A stretch of 64,000 nt of DNA from Atopsyche davidsoni (taxonomy: Eukaryota > Arthropoda > Insecta > Trichoptera > Hydrobiosidae), in the NCBI GenBank assembly GCA_022113835.1, contig JAILWY010000022.1, positions 2,914,001 to 2,978,000 on the forward strand, written 5' to 3'. Every line of letters starts with the position of its first letter. Position 1 is the stretch's first letter. Shown here in pieces: positions 36,885-48,295 of the stretch. Under the pieces are notes generated by a model. The model was not told where the DNA came from and made no database searches. It saw only the letters and a program-made list of their open reading frames with translations. The position numbers and the translations under genes were made by a program.

Positions 36885-39028
36885 ATATATAAACTGCCTT
36901 AACGGTTTTTATATGTACATTTTAAACTCGCCTTAGACGCTCTGTTTTGTTATTTTTTAATAACTTATCTTTAATTTTACTTTTATCAAAATATTATTCG
37001 TTTTTTTACTCCTCAGGGTAAAGTGTGAATTATTGGTTTACTTTTTTAAATTGAAATTATTCATAAACCTTGAGTGAAATACAAACGATATCTTATTCTT
37101 CAATGAATTCTGTTACTTTACAAGTAAAGATCAAAATACAGCCTTCTTAATATTTTAAATATTAATTTTAAAAATGCAATTAATTTTACGTAGTGTTTGA
37201 GCACACATTCAATAAATTTTACGCGTAATCAGTTATTTATAAATACTATTAAAAAATATATAAAAATACTAAAATTCAAATAGATACATTAAGCATCAAA
37301 TCTGCTTATTTGATTTCACAAATAACCTATAAATAATAATCCAAGCAGACAAATTCTTCTTGGTATAAAAACAACCTTTCATTATTTACTTAAAATTTCG
37401 ATATGATGTGGTAATTGAGGTTTTGTAATAAATAATTATTAATACATAATTTTTTCACTAAAGAAATCACTTCATAAATATAAGAATCAAACATCAGTGG
37501 CATCATGAAAATTATGCATCTAATTTTTTTTTATTTTACAGACAGTTTTCTTTTGATAAAAGCGCTACAAATCGCTTTTTTCTTGCTGAAAATAAAATCT
37601 GTAACATTCATGAAATATTACGACTTCCATCATACATCAAATTCTTATATTTGCTACAATCTACAAACGTAGTATGATATGTTAATTCACCCTCCAAGTA
37701 GTACAGCAGTTAACCTATATTTTACAAGTCCACTGAAGACTTGCCCCTATTGTACAAGTACCCGTTTTTTCAATCGTGTAATCAACTCTGCGAAAGCTGC
37801 AGCTGATGGCGGAATAGCGTGTCGATCCGCCATTTTGAAAAGTGCAATGAAATTCCTTTTTTTTCAACCGTTACAAAGCGCAAAGCAAACATCAATCAAT
37901 AACGGAGACACTAAAAGCACTTGCATAATCCAACTGATGAAACGCTTGAATTATTATTATCATCGTGTTCATATCGTTTTATTTGATTTGCAAATTTTGT
38001 TACAATATATGAATAAAATATTTCATCAACCTTTTATATCTTTTTCCTCCTATAAGTATAAAATGCTATTTGGTACGTATTCGTAGGATTATGATAAAAT
38101 ATTTACATTTGTGAAAAACGTACTAGACATCAAAATGTACAGTTAATTTTATTATATAAGATAGCATAAATAGGCTCGTACGGTTAACAGAAATATCTAA
38201 ATAAAACAAATTAACATAATATATTTTTTTTCAAAGGCAAAAGTACTGTTTTATAGTTCCTGAAAGCAGATACAAAGTTCCAGTGAAATAAACAGAACAA
38301 TTGCGTCTTTTTTTACGAATTTTTTTTATTCCCAAATGATCCGATCTGCTCGGTATAAAAACGAATTACTTCACTGCAGACTAAGCGAAAATGCTCAACT
38401 GTGTTTGTACTACACAGACGAGATATCTAAAGCCTTTTTTTAAACGAAAAATTGCATTATATTAAAATTTAATTCATGCGATTCGCAAAAACTCAGTCGT
38501 TTTATTTTATGCTTGAGGTGAGAAGCACAGCTGAAAATTTTCACAGCCTGAAAAATGCTGTTGACTTAACCTATTTGCCCACTGAAACAAATACCCGTGT
38601 TTATTTGCGTTTTAACAATTTTTTTATTTTATTTTCAAGACTGTATTTCAAAAGATTGTACCCAATATCAGTTTTTATTTCAATTTTCTTTTAATAAGGC
38701 TCGTTTGCGTTTGTCTTTCAAAAAAAAAATGTTTTAATTTGCTACACCTTACAAATATGTAAACGGTACATATCATATAAAATCATATTTTTTTTGCAAA
38801 ACACAACAAATCAGTTTATTTCGCAGAGTCACGCCGCAAGTTGGTATCAATTTTTTCAATCAAAAAAGATTTTTTTCATCGCTGAAAAACATTTTTCAGG
38901 ACTGAAACCAGTTCCGTGTAACGCAGCCGTCACTTTTCGGAAGTCCCTGTCACTCATTCTCTTTCAGCAAATCACCCAGCGAAGAAACACCGCGGATTTT
39001 ACTGCCCCACTTAACCGCAGGATTTGAA
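36885..39028. other. Non-coding stretch with a short G+C-rich minus-strand frame
   Basis: Mostly A+T-rich. On the minus strand ATG at 37833 opens a 28-codon frame (MADRHAIPPSAAAFAELI...) ending in TAG at 37747. Its composition is balanced, unlike its surroundings, but it is too short and unknown to call. The longer plus-strand frame over the same bases (37679-38086) runs into A+T-rich nonsense. Confidence 0.35.
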
Positions 39029-39069
39029 TAAAAAATACACCACCTCTACATAAACACTTGCGGCAAGAG

Positions 39070-39506
39070 CATAGATTCCCAAACTATTTTGCCCCGTCGA
39101 CCTCTTGTCGAGTTTTCCTGTTTTTCGTAGACACCCGAATTTTTATAACATTCATCAATATACAGGGTGCGCCATATTTTATGTCGGTATGTAAATATTA
39201 AATATTTTTTACATTTATAAATTGATTGACTTGAGTAAACATATTTTGAAACATTAATTTAGTACAATTTTAACCATGTTTCATAGTGAAACAACGCGCC
39301 AAAATAGTAACGCTGTACATTGAAAATAGTCGTTCAGTTGCGTTAACTCAACGTGCATATCGTCGAAAATATCGTGGCCAACATGGCTTATTGGATCCAC
39401 TCTTGTAGACCCCTTATTTACAGTTCGTAGACCCCCAATTTAATTTTTCACTGTCAGGACGGAATCGACCAACGGGGGTTGATATTGACCACTTTGGGAA
39501 CCTATG
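39070..39506. mobile_element. Non-autonomous hAT element with 8-bp target duplication
   Basis: The termini CATAGATTCCCAAACT (39070-39085) and ACTTTGGGAACCTATG (39491-39506) are inverted repeats matching at 14 of 16 positions. They fit the CA-N-N-G start usual for hAT transposons. The flanking 8-mers GGCAAGAG (39062-39069) and GGCTAGAG (39507-39514) differ at one base, as expected of an aged target-site duplication. Subterminal GTAGACMCC words recur on both sides. The interior carries a mariner fragment, so the hAT copy was itself a target. Confidence 0.8.
39161..39408 (+). pseudogene. Mariner-type transposase N-terminal fragment (DUF4817 helix-turn-helix) nested in hAT
   Basis: It starts with the terminal-repeat-like TACAGGGTGCGCC at 39161. 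Codons from 39295 read RAKIVTLYIENSRSVALT and continue QRAYRRKYRGQH, the helix-turn-helix found at the N-terminus of one arthropod mariner transposase group. A frameshift lies between the likely ATG (39276) and this frame, and a TAG follows at 39406-39408. Only the first ~35 residues survive, with no catalytic residues. The right mariner end is not visible, so it was truncated before or after landing in the hAT. Confidence 0.8.
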
Positions 39507-39655
39507 GGCTAGAGTAACATTCGTGAGCATATGTCGCTACCGCGAACCGAAGGCGCGAGAGAAAAATATATGAAAAAGTATATATATTTTTTTAAGTAGC
39601 TATTTTCGTAATACTCCTCGGCCATCTGAGACATACAAAATAAACAATACACCAA

Positions 39656-39770
39656 TAAAAAATACAACACCTCTATATAAACACTAGCAGCGAGTTGAAG
39701 TGAAGTAACATTCACGAACATCTGTCGTAACCGCAAACTACCCAAAAGCGAGAAAAATCAAAACGTATGG
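39656..39770 (+). repeat. Duplicated segment, copy Y (empty site)
   Basis: It aligns with both sides of copy X but lacks the 437-bp hAT insertion. It preserves the pre-insertion sequence around GCAGCGAGTTGAAGTGAAG. It is about 75-80% identical to copy X, so the duplication is old. Confidence 0.7.
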
Positions 39771-40700
39771 TGAATTTGTAGTTTCTAGCAGATTTTTCAT
39801 TAAAATTATTAAAACAAAGATGTATTATACTCTTGAACTAAATAAATTGTGACGTTGCCTAGAGAGCGATATTATTTCGTGCTTGTTACTGCACTAGATG
39901 TTTCAAGAAAATAAAATTTACCTTGGAAAATTTAAAAGAATGGCGCGTCCGTAAATCGTAAGTGATATTTTCATTTAAATATCTTTACTGCTTTATTTTT
40001 ATTTGTCGCAAACATTTTTTACTGTATTTTTTGTTGCAGAGACGTAGTTGTTAAATTTTAAACGCACTGTAATTTTAAAATATTCACACAAAACAACGAG
40101 AAAGACTTATTGTACAATAAACGTAGAATTAAACGCCTATTTAATATAAAAAAAATATATAGCAAGCAAGCTTGCTCTCTTTTAATAGTAGTATAGTTTA
40201 TTTCAAAATAACTTAGTAAATCACAGTTACTACTAGAAATATTACATAATCTGTAATTATTTCAATTTTGAAATATTAATATTGTTTTTATTTGAATCAA
40301 TAAAATTAGATGTCTAAAAAAAGCAGTTGATATTAAAAAAGTTATTTTTACTTTGCGATGATCAGTTAAGTTATAGGTAATCATATTATTTATGATGTAA
40401 GCGTACTGAAAGAAATTCTGAAATCCCAAGGTATATTATTGATAAAGTTTATTTTTTTTTATGAACGCAATACGATGTTGATCTTTCTTATAATGTGATT
40501 AATAAGTTTTTAATATTTCTGTGATAAATATAAATATAAAATACACCGACATAACGAGAGAAATCGCAGCCATGAAAAAACTCAAAACGTATACAGGTTC
40601 ATCGTAGGATTTAAAGACCGGTGTCCTGAAACGAGCGACATCCAAGGGCCTCAATATATTTTTGAAAAGTTTTTTTTTTATATATATAAAATCATTAATG
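39771..40700. other. A+T-rich non-coding stretch
   Basis: No supported feature. Confidence 0.5.
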
Positions 40701-40710
40701 CTATATTAAA

Positions 40711-40863
40711 ATGAATAATGGGCTTACCTTCATCTGCTTTCTAATTCTGCTCGACCAAAGTCACTCGCAAAGCAACACCTGTAAGCAAATTAAGGAAAAA
40801 TATATTGATTTTGATGATAAGCTGATGATGCTCATCCAAAATAACAATCTAAACAACCTTTAA
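40711..40863 (+). CDS. Candidate short secreted-peptide frame or signal-peptide exon
   Basis: A 50-codon frame begins MNNGLTFICFLILLDQSHSQ. A hydrophobic core of about ten residues is followed by a small polar region with serines, typical of a signal peptide. A plausible donor (ACACCT|GTAAGC) occurs at 40781, 70 bases after the ATG, so this may be a first coding exon (40711-40780, phase 1) rather than an intact 50-residue protein. No homologue is recognised. Short signal-like frames arise by chance in A+T-rich DNA, so confidence is low. Confidence 0.25.
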   Translation: MNNGLTFICFLILLDQSHSQSNTCKQIKEKYIDFDDKLMMLIQNNNLNNL

Positions 40864-41387
40864 AAGCAGATTTATTTTGAATATATATAGATATAATTAT
40901 AATTTTGGATCAGGATGGAAATCTTCATTGAGAGTCCACTGGGCCTGAAAAAAACCCACCATTATGAATCGCTTTAATTCGTATGTTTGATATATAATTA
41001 TATAATATTATTACATTTAATTATATTGGTTTTTTTATAAATAAAAATATATATTAATAAGAAAAGAATTCTGATTATGATCTTCTAAGTGATGTGAAAT
41101 TCTGCACACGTTTCCAATAAAGCCTAGAACACTTATACGATAATTAATTCCAACTACCAAAAACAGCCAAGAGAAATTATTCCTTGAAAAATATATATTT
41201 ATTATATACAAAAACCATATAATATTTTTTTTTGTACTGTTTATTTTATATTTAAACAGCGTACAATTCTCTCTTGCATATAATAAGAATAAAATTATAT
41301 TTCCGTTCAATATGATATCCACTAAAAATTGTGAGATTTTATTTTTTCAAAATACAATGTTGCAAATTACAGTGAAGTCTTTTTTTT

Positions 41388-41456
41388 TCAGGTGCTTCAC
41401 TTCAGAGAAGGCAGTGATAATTTAACTGAACATATATTTATCCTAGTCTAGTTTTA
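41388..41456 (-). repeat. Dispersed repeat family R-GAA, fragment
   Basis: TTCAGGTGCTTCACTTCAGA, then GCAGTGATAATTTAACTGAA and TATCCTAGTCTAGT, align with the reverse complement of the family core and its extension. Confidence 0.55.
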
Positions 41457-43470
41457 GTATAATGATTAAGCTATAGAAATATAAAAATAGTATACCTTAC
41501 GCATATAACCACCATGGAGAGTTATTTTTCTTTGTGCAAGACTCTCCTTGCTACAAGACTTGTTGCTATTTCATGTCTCCAGGTCTCAGCTTCACAAACA
41601 CAGCACAACATTTGGAGAACCTTTATTTCTTTTTATGTTGTTAAATGTGCTACGAGGTGTCTTAATACTCACTGAACCCATTTCTTTCAAAACCTAACCC
41701 ACAAACGTGCTAACCTTTTGATGCCACTGTGTACCCACGGATTTCCCATTAAATTCTATAGTGGAATTCGCAGAATACAAAGATGGCTTACCTGTTAGCA
41801 CTCGAGTCACACGTTTCGTGTTTGATCTACTCGAGAATACCTCATATGCATAAGATACAAAGACGTTGGTTTATCGTGACGTATCTAGTCGATTGCATGT
41901 ACAAAGTGATCAAAGAGATTTCCATCTACTATATAAAATATATATAAAAAATATACTTACTGCTTCTGCAACACTTGTTATAATATTCTTGAGTTCTTCT
42001 GAAGAAAGTCCAAGTTAATACACTGAGTCTTATTGATACACAAATGACAATGTATTAGCGATATAAACACTTGTCAATGCATTGGATTCTTTAAAGGTCA
42101 GTCCAAAAGTCAATTTCTTCTTGCGTATACGAAGAGTAGAATTACAATTTATGATGCAATCGGTTTTTGATATTTGTCATATATATAAAACATTTGATTA
42201 ACTGTTCATATATGGTACAGTAGAGAAAAGAAAATATCCAATTCCAGCACAAAGTAAATGCACTGTGATCTTCTGAAGTAAGTTCAAGCATTTCTATATT
42301 TTAGGGTATTTTTTCACACGTAATTAACACACGTAATAATATTTATTTTTATATTTAATCTTGACACACAGTATATGATTTAATTTCACTTTATACACTG
42401 CCTGAAACGTAGTTGTCTGAAAAAACTGTGGCTGTTGCAGGCTTTGGTATTTTTGGTGACAATAAGTGAGCCGAGCCAATGAAGTAACAAAAAATTCGCA
42501 AAGTAGCATTTTGCTTAGGTTATATTTTATTTTACAAATGTTACCAGTCGTATAAAGATCACAGAGTATTTTTAAATAAAAAAAAATTATAAAAATAATA
42601 TAAGTACTGTAGCTAATTTAGCTTGTTTCGATTTTTATACGTTTTCTATAAAAACTTTAATACAATTTAAGTAAATTCAAATATACACATTAACAAGTTT
42701 GATTAAAAAATTGGACATAAAAAAAAATTATAATTCAGTTAAAATCTCATAATATGTTTTTGACTTGTTTTCAAATTTAAATTTCTAAAGATTTTCCCGA
42801 AGTTTATGAAACTTGCCCATGGATACCCGAAAGATATGAAGTTTCTTCTCTTTAGCAATCTACCGCAAGACTTACATTATCTAAAATGAAAAAAAAAGTT
42901 ATGAGTCGAAATATTCTACCCTTATTCGCTCTGATATTTAAAAAATAAAACTTTAAAAATACTGCGTTTCATTTGAAATTAAAAGACATTTTGCTATCTC
43001 GTTTTGAATTTTTTTCCTGCTTTTAAATAAATGCTGTATTATTGACTCATTAACGTTTAAAATATTACTGTAAAATACCGTATAAACTGTAATATTTATA
43101 GTGCTTTGATGTTGTTATGGGTTTATTTGAAATTTTGGATGTTTTTGTGGGTTTTAAGGTTTTAAGATTTCCTTAGAATGGAGATCGTTATATATAAATA
43201 AAATTTTAAAAAAAAAACGAGAATTCTATCGTCTAATTAATAAAATATATAACCACTAGAAGACGTCATTTCTTGCATGTATTTATTTATTTTTTTAATA
43301 TTTCCAAATAATTAATAAGTACATTAGATAAATATGAAAAGATCATATTTTGAAATTCAATAATATTATTTTGGCAAATATATATACTACGAGTCATTTG
43401 AATTAAATTAAATAATAGTACAAATATTTTTTTCACGTTTAATTATGAATACGCAAAATTTTATATATTT
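41457..43470. other. Non-coding stretch
   Basis: The part from 41500 to 41900 is moderately G+C-rich, and GTGCAAGACTCT near 41538 recurs at 46762, so it may be old repeat DNA. From 42500 on it is strongly A+T-rich. No gene seen. Confidence 0.45.
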
Positions 43471-43476
43471 TTCTGG

Positions 43477-43692
43477 TAACACTTGTTTATTGAAGCGTCT
43501 TGGCGAATTCGTTGTAACTTTTTTTTATTAGCTCGGTTTGCTTGTAAGTTGTTGTCACCCGAACCCAATATAAGTGTCATTTAATCATTTTGTAAGTGTA
43601 AAATAATAAAATCCATTACACAAGATGCATTTATTACGTTTTTCATGTGCACTAGAAGAAATAAGAAAAACACAGTGCATTAACAAGTGTTA
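43477..43692. mobile_element. Possible TIR element
   Basis: TAACACTTGTT (43477-43487) and AACAAGTGTTA (43682-43692) are perfect 11-bp inverted repeats. The outside words TTTCTGG and CAGAAA extend the symmetry with a one-base gap, and TAT/ATTA extends it inward. The 216-bp interior includes GTTGTCACCCGAACCCAATA. No transposase and no clear target duplication. Confidence 0.45.
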
Positions 43693-43699
43693 CAGAAAC

Positions 43700-44747
43700 C
43701 GGTAAGTGGATTTTTATTTGTAGTTAAAAACACTTGGCAATTTATCAAAACCTAACCTTCAAGCAGTCTTAAAGATGCCATATTAGTATATTGGAGAAAG
43801 CACTTGCGTAAAAAATATTATCAAAGTATTCTTTCAAGTAATATCTATCAAAAATATCACACGTACATCATAAATTGTTTAAAAAATAATTTGTAATTTT
43901 GCGACGTGACTGCTAATTTTTACATCCGCCTCAAGTTTACAATAAATAAGGTTTTTTTTCATTTGTAAAAAAGGTTTTGTGAAAATAAAAAATACGTGAG
44001 AAGATAGTGAAAACAACAAGCAGCCATATCTACATGGGACCATCTAATGAATGGGAAAACTTTTCTTATTCCAGATAAGTCTCCATTAACCCTGTATACG
44101 AATTTATCTCAGTTAGATAAACAATCTTTGTGTAACGAATTTTTTTTTTTTTTTCATTTAACCACAACTAAGTATATATATATAAATATTTTTTATTGTT
44201 AATTATTATTAAATGGCTGTGTAAAAAATATTAAATTACTAAAGACAATGATCTACATATTTATGCTTTGAGTTTAAGTAAAATGTTTCATAATGTAGGG
44301 CTTGGTGAATTTAATTTTACAACAAGCCGGACACAGTCCTGAAAGCTTTCGATTTCTTTGAAGGAACATTATATTATCCCTTCCGTTTTCATTATTCTAC
44401 CTTTATAGAATAGTGTGATTTACAGAATCCTTGTCCGGTTTATTTTAACAAGTTATTTTCGATGTTTCTTCACCTTGAGTTTAACATATTATAAAAAATA
44501 TGACAATGGACGTTTTTCATTCAAACTTTTTTCACTTTATGTTATAATCAATGATTTATAGAATAATTTTTTTAACTTGATTTATTTTTGAGAAATTTCA
44601 GTCAACCTGAAAAAAAATGTATATTTTTTGTGCGTATTTATTTTTAATTTTATTAGAAATGTTTGCTCCTGAATTTCGAAAAAAATTGATAATATATAGT
44701 TTTTAAAAGTGAGGTAATGTTTAAAACTTAAATTTATTTTTGTGTTA
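43700..44747. other. A+T-rich non-coding stretch
   Basis: No supported feature. Confidence 0.45.
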
Positions 44748-44822
44748 TCTTCTTCTTCTTCAGGTGCCTCTCCTCAGAGGAGTTTGGCGATCATATTGCT
44801 GAACAAATCTTTTCATGGTTTT
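44748..44822 (-). repeat. Dispersed repeat family R-GAA, best-preserved reverse copy
   Basis: CTTCTTCTTCTTCAGGTGCC then TCTCCTCAGAGGAGTTTGGC and GATCATATTGCTGAACAAAT give the complete tail, box and core in reverse orientation. Confidence 0.7.
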
Positions 44823-45020
44823 CTTATGATGAATAGTGTTGTCAATCCCCTGGTCCTTCTACACTTATATTATCATACAATATCAAAGTTTTACCGTATA
44901 TTCGAATTATTTGGCAGTAAAATAAAATCATCAATCAAAAACTAGAAACGCATCAGTAAATCACGTGAAAAAGGAAGCACCGTAAATAAAGGTTTTGTCA
45001 AAAGACTTTTCAAGTTGTAT

Positions 45021-45090
45021 TCATCAAAAGCGCGTGCTTTATTTTTGACGAAACTGTCAAAACTTTTCACCGTTTCGGTCTTTTGATGTT
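45021..45090. repeat. Nested inverted repeats
   Basis: CATCAAAAG at 45021-45029 pairs with CTTTTGATG near 45079-45087. Inside, TTTTGACgaaactGTCAAAA forms a second perfect 7-bp stem. Could be a hairpin or a factor-site cluster. Confidence 0.4.
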
Positions 45091-45416
45091 GTATTAATTA
45101 TACACCTGAAAACTTTATAAACGTGAGATATAAACACAAAAAACATGTATGCTTCTATTCTTTACGTTGTTAAATCACATACTTGAAGAATTTCTAATCT
45201 ATGATCATATCTACTAATTTACTTTCAAAAACACATAATTCAATGGTTTAAAGCGTTTTTACAATGATATAGATACTGCTTATACCGAAAGCATTAATAT
45301 TTCTTTATATACCATTCATTGTCTCAGGTTTCATTTCTCAGGTTATCAATATTACCTTTAAAATTAAAATAAAATTTTATTCTCACGATCCAGAGTATAT
45401 TTGAGTATTACAACAT

Positions 45417-45800
45417 AACATGTACAACTCGCATAACAAATTACGTATATTTAAATACTTTATATTCATAATCATATATAAAAGATATGAAAGGAAGTTA
45501 CCTTAAACCTTGATTTTTATATGAAATCTGCATAAAAACAAAAATTACTGTAAAGAGCTCTCCGTGTCGTTTTTTTACATGTATTGAAAAATAACATGTA
45601 CAACTCATATTTGTAGCAGGTTTCATAGCTTCTAGTCTACTGGGAAATAAATTAACCTTGTTACATACTCTTTGTAAATGACTAAATATAAAATCACGAT
45701 CCAATGTCGGTCTGCGTGTGTTATGTTTTAAGAAAACATGTACGACTCACGTGGGTAGCATATGTCGCATCTCAGAGAGCTTCTAATCCCCAGGCAGTAC
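45417..45800 (+). repeat. Three spaced copies of an AACATGTAC-AACTC unit
   Basis: AACATGTACAACTCGCAT (45417), AACATGTACAACTCATAT (45593) and AACATGTACGACTCACGT (45735) recur. The last two continue into related blocks (GTAGCAGGTTTCATAGCTTC and GTAGCATATGTCGCATCTCA...AGCTTCTAATC). Spacing is about 176 and 142 bases. This looks like a decayed tandem repeat. Confidence 0.5.
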
Positions 45801-46214
45801 CGACATGCATGTATAAAGACAGATAGGTAATATAAGCTCCCCCTCAATCTCTTACTTTTACGCCTCTTCCGGTTTTATCGCTTCCGCTGGCAACACTCTG
45901 CCAGTGAAAATAATTTCCAATTTCCAGAACTTTGAATGCCGGCAGGTGGCGAGGACTAATTTTATGAAAGCCTACTCGTATCCGTTTTTTTGTTTGTTGG
46001 ATTTCAAGACACAAGTATTTACATGAAATAAGCATATATACTTATATAAGTTTTTTTCAAAAAACATCAGAGAGGGTAAATTATTTATACGCGTTAAAAA
46101 ATTTGCTTTTTTCTTTAGGGCGTTACGCTTATCGTTTATATGATTTAATGGTTTTGTAGATATTCTCATGCCACCTGATAGTTTATGCGGTTGAATTTAT
46201 TATGAAATTACAAT

Positions 46215-46330
46215 CAGTGGATGTGCTCAGTGTGGCGTGGCGATTATGGGACGCGACGGCAGTTAACGTCGTAAACTGCCTCCATATAACACTAATTACC
46301 CATGGCGGAAATGGCTGATATAGAGAACGA
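46215..46330. promoter_or_regulatory. Candidate conserved regulatory element
   Basis: A high-complexity, G+C-richer segment: GTGTGGCGTGGCGATTATGG, the near-palindrome GGCAGTTAACG tc GTAAACTGCC (46258-46280), then CTCCATATAACACTAATTAC. TAATTA, a CArG-like CCATATAA and E2F-like GGCGGAAA words are adjacent. No reading frame. Confidence 0.4.
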
Positions 46331-46534
46331 AAACATTATTTATAAGATAGAAGATTACGAAAATCATCGACCCACTTTAAGCGAGTCACATTGTATAATT
46401 CACGCTTCGTATATTTAAGATTTTTATTAGGATATATAGTATTTATATTTTAGAGTTTCCCGTTATATATTGGAGTATTCAGGGAGTTGTATCACAAGGC
46501 TATTTTTTTAACTGATCGCGACAGTAAATAATTT

Positions 46535-46605
46535 GCTGATGCCTCTTCTCATAGGAGACCATTTTATTTGATATATTTCTATCCTGGGTCAGTCTCACTA
46601 ATTTG
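46535..46605 (-). repeat. Dispersed repeat family R-GAA, fragment
   Basis: GATGCCTCTTCTCATAGGAG and ATTTCTATCCTGGGTCAGTC match the reversed box and the same extension found at 19900-19930. Confidence 0.55.
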
Positions 46606-46852
46606 GCCATACTTTCCCTCAAATTTCCTCTTTTTTCTTTAGATATTTCAGCAGAAAATCAGCTGTAGGATTCTATATTTACTGTTACAAAAAAGGAGGC
46701 CAAAAAAGGAAACCTTCCGCTTCATTACCAATGTCAGGGGTTTATTTTATTTGCGCACTCTGTGCAAGACTCTACCATTTGTGACGTGGTCAACCCATGG
46801 TGTTTCAAGGATTATTTTATATAGCCACATGTTTATATATTCCAAGCTTTAA

Positions 46853-46855
<3 letters not shown>

Positions 46856-46901
<46 letters not shown>
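46856..46901. repeat. (TA)n microsatellite
   Basis: About 22 TA units after CTTTAACTC, the same preceding word as at 35169. Confidence 0.9.
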
Positions 46902-46902
<1 letters not shown>

Positions 46903-47114
46903 TATATATAAATGTATGGGACGGTTGCTGCTTTGTATTTGTTTGAAATAGCTTTATACCTGGATGTTTATGATAAGCAATAAACACCCGCCGCTCTAGT
47001 CTCAGACTAAAGCTTATGTGTGCGTTTAAATTATTCTCGAGCTGGCATTTCTGATAATAAATTAACACATAAATTATATATTTTTTAAAATATTAATAAT
47101 ATATTTATTTTATA

Positions 47115-47290
47115 TGAATAGCAACAAGATTGCTCTGTGCCGACGTGTCCAGTGTCGCTGCACTTGTTGCAGCCTGGAATAGACTTTATCGCTCTTTATT
47201 TTGGGACAAGTGAGCAGGTAGACGCTTTCAGCTTAAACCAATGGCTTTATGTTCAACTTGTTCAGGGTTTCAGCCTCGTGTAGTCAGTTA
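47115..47290. promoter_or_regulatory. G+C-richer island, weak regulatory candidate
   Basis: Includes GTGCCGACGTGTCCAGTGTC, GCACTTGTTGCAGCCTGG and TGGGACAAGTGAGCAGGTAG, the last with two E-box-like cores. No reading frame. Confidence 0.25.
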
Positions 47291-47442
47291 TAGCATATCG
47301 TAATCAAAAGCTGATATCGCGTACACTACTTAACTACAACGCAAAGGTTAACTGAAAATATACTGTAGTTAAAATCGTTTGATCGTTTCTAAGGTCTATT
47401 CGATTTTTCTGTACTAACTACATAAAATTACGTCCAATCATA

Positions 47443-47472
47443 CATATATATATATATATATGTGTGTGTGTA
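47443..47472. repeat. (TA)n(TG)n microsatellite
   Basis: A TA run passes directly into TGTGTGTGTG. Confidence 0.85.
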
Positions 47473-47840
47473 AATAATTTAATTATTACTAATTTACACT
47501 AAAAAACTGTTTGAGAACTCGTCTTAACAAAGTATTGTTACTAAATGCGTTATGTATTGTAAATTGGCATTAAAATAAAAAATTTAAAAAGTTTCTATGT
47601 CTAAATTGTATGTTCGGATAATTGGGTGGGGACAGATAATAAAAGTTTGTTTCAACTTGCGTATTATTAACACTGAAAAATGTATTAAATAATAAAATAA
47701 GTCACCCCATTTTAATCAACCCCCGAACGGTAAAAACTAGTCTATTTATATATAAAAAAAATATGTACCTTAATTTATTTATTTAAATTATTTGTAACGT
47801 GTTGATTTAACTCATTTTATTACGCAAAAACATAAATAAA

Positions 47841-47998
47841 TAATGCCGCCAGTGGCGTGCCCCGACACGCGATATCCATGTATGGATTAATTAATTAAAA
47901 CAAAACATGACCTAATTAGGGTGCCGAGTTGAATAAAAGTTTTCAAGCGGTCTTTTCAAGGGCGCCTCGTGGCATCATCCGGAATCCAAACGGTTAAT
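47841..47998. promoter_or_regulatory. Candidate conserved regulatory element with homeodomain sites
   Basis: The order is GCCGCCAGTGGCGTGCCCCG, ATGGATTAATTAATTAAAAC, CATGACCTAATTAGGGTGCC (with a nuclear-receptor-like TGACCT), AAGCGGTCTTTTCAAGGGCG and CCAAACGGTTAATTTAGCG. The mix of G+C-rich words and TAATTA sites over 160 bp resembles a developmental enhancer. No reading frame. Confidence 0.4.
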
Positions 47999-48295
47999 TT
48001 AGCGAAAAAAAAATTTTTATATAAAAAAAATATTCTGAATTACATCCCGCTAATGATAAGACTGAGGTTTAATGTTCTGTGAGGGGATTTCTTTGTCCGC
48101 CGCTGTAATTTATATGTTGGGCAACACAATTAACTGAATTAAAAAAAGCCGAAAATATTCATCTCGATGACGTCACTGCTGAAAATTACATATTAATTTT
48201 TTTCAGTACTTTAAAAACAGTTTTTGATAGCCAAAATTTTTGGTGATTCCTGCATAATATTTTTTGATTTAGTGATTTTTCCCATGTTCGTTTTT

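Larger units (their letters stand above)
39029..39575 (+). repeat. Duplicated segment, copy X (interrupted by a hAT element)
   Basis: The left part (39029-39069) and right part (39507-39575) together correspond to the uninterrupted copy Y at 39656-39770. Shared words include ACCTCTAYATAAACACT on the left and GTAACATTC, GTCGYWACCGC on the right. The hAT element sits exactly between them. Confidence 0.7.

Noticed and set aside
37679..38086. 135-codon plus-strand frame
   Set aside because: No domain. The latter half is low-complexity and A+T-driven. It overlaps a more coding-like minus-strand microframe.
46817..47068. 83-codon minus-strand frame with an IYIYIY run
   Set aside because: It is a translation of the (TA)n microsatellite.
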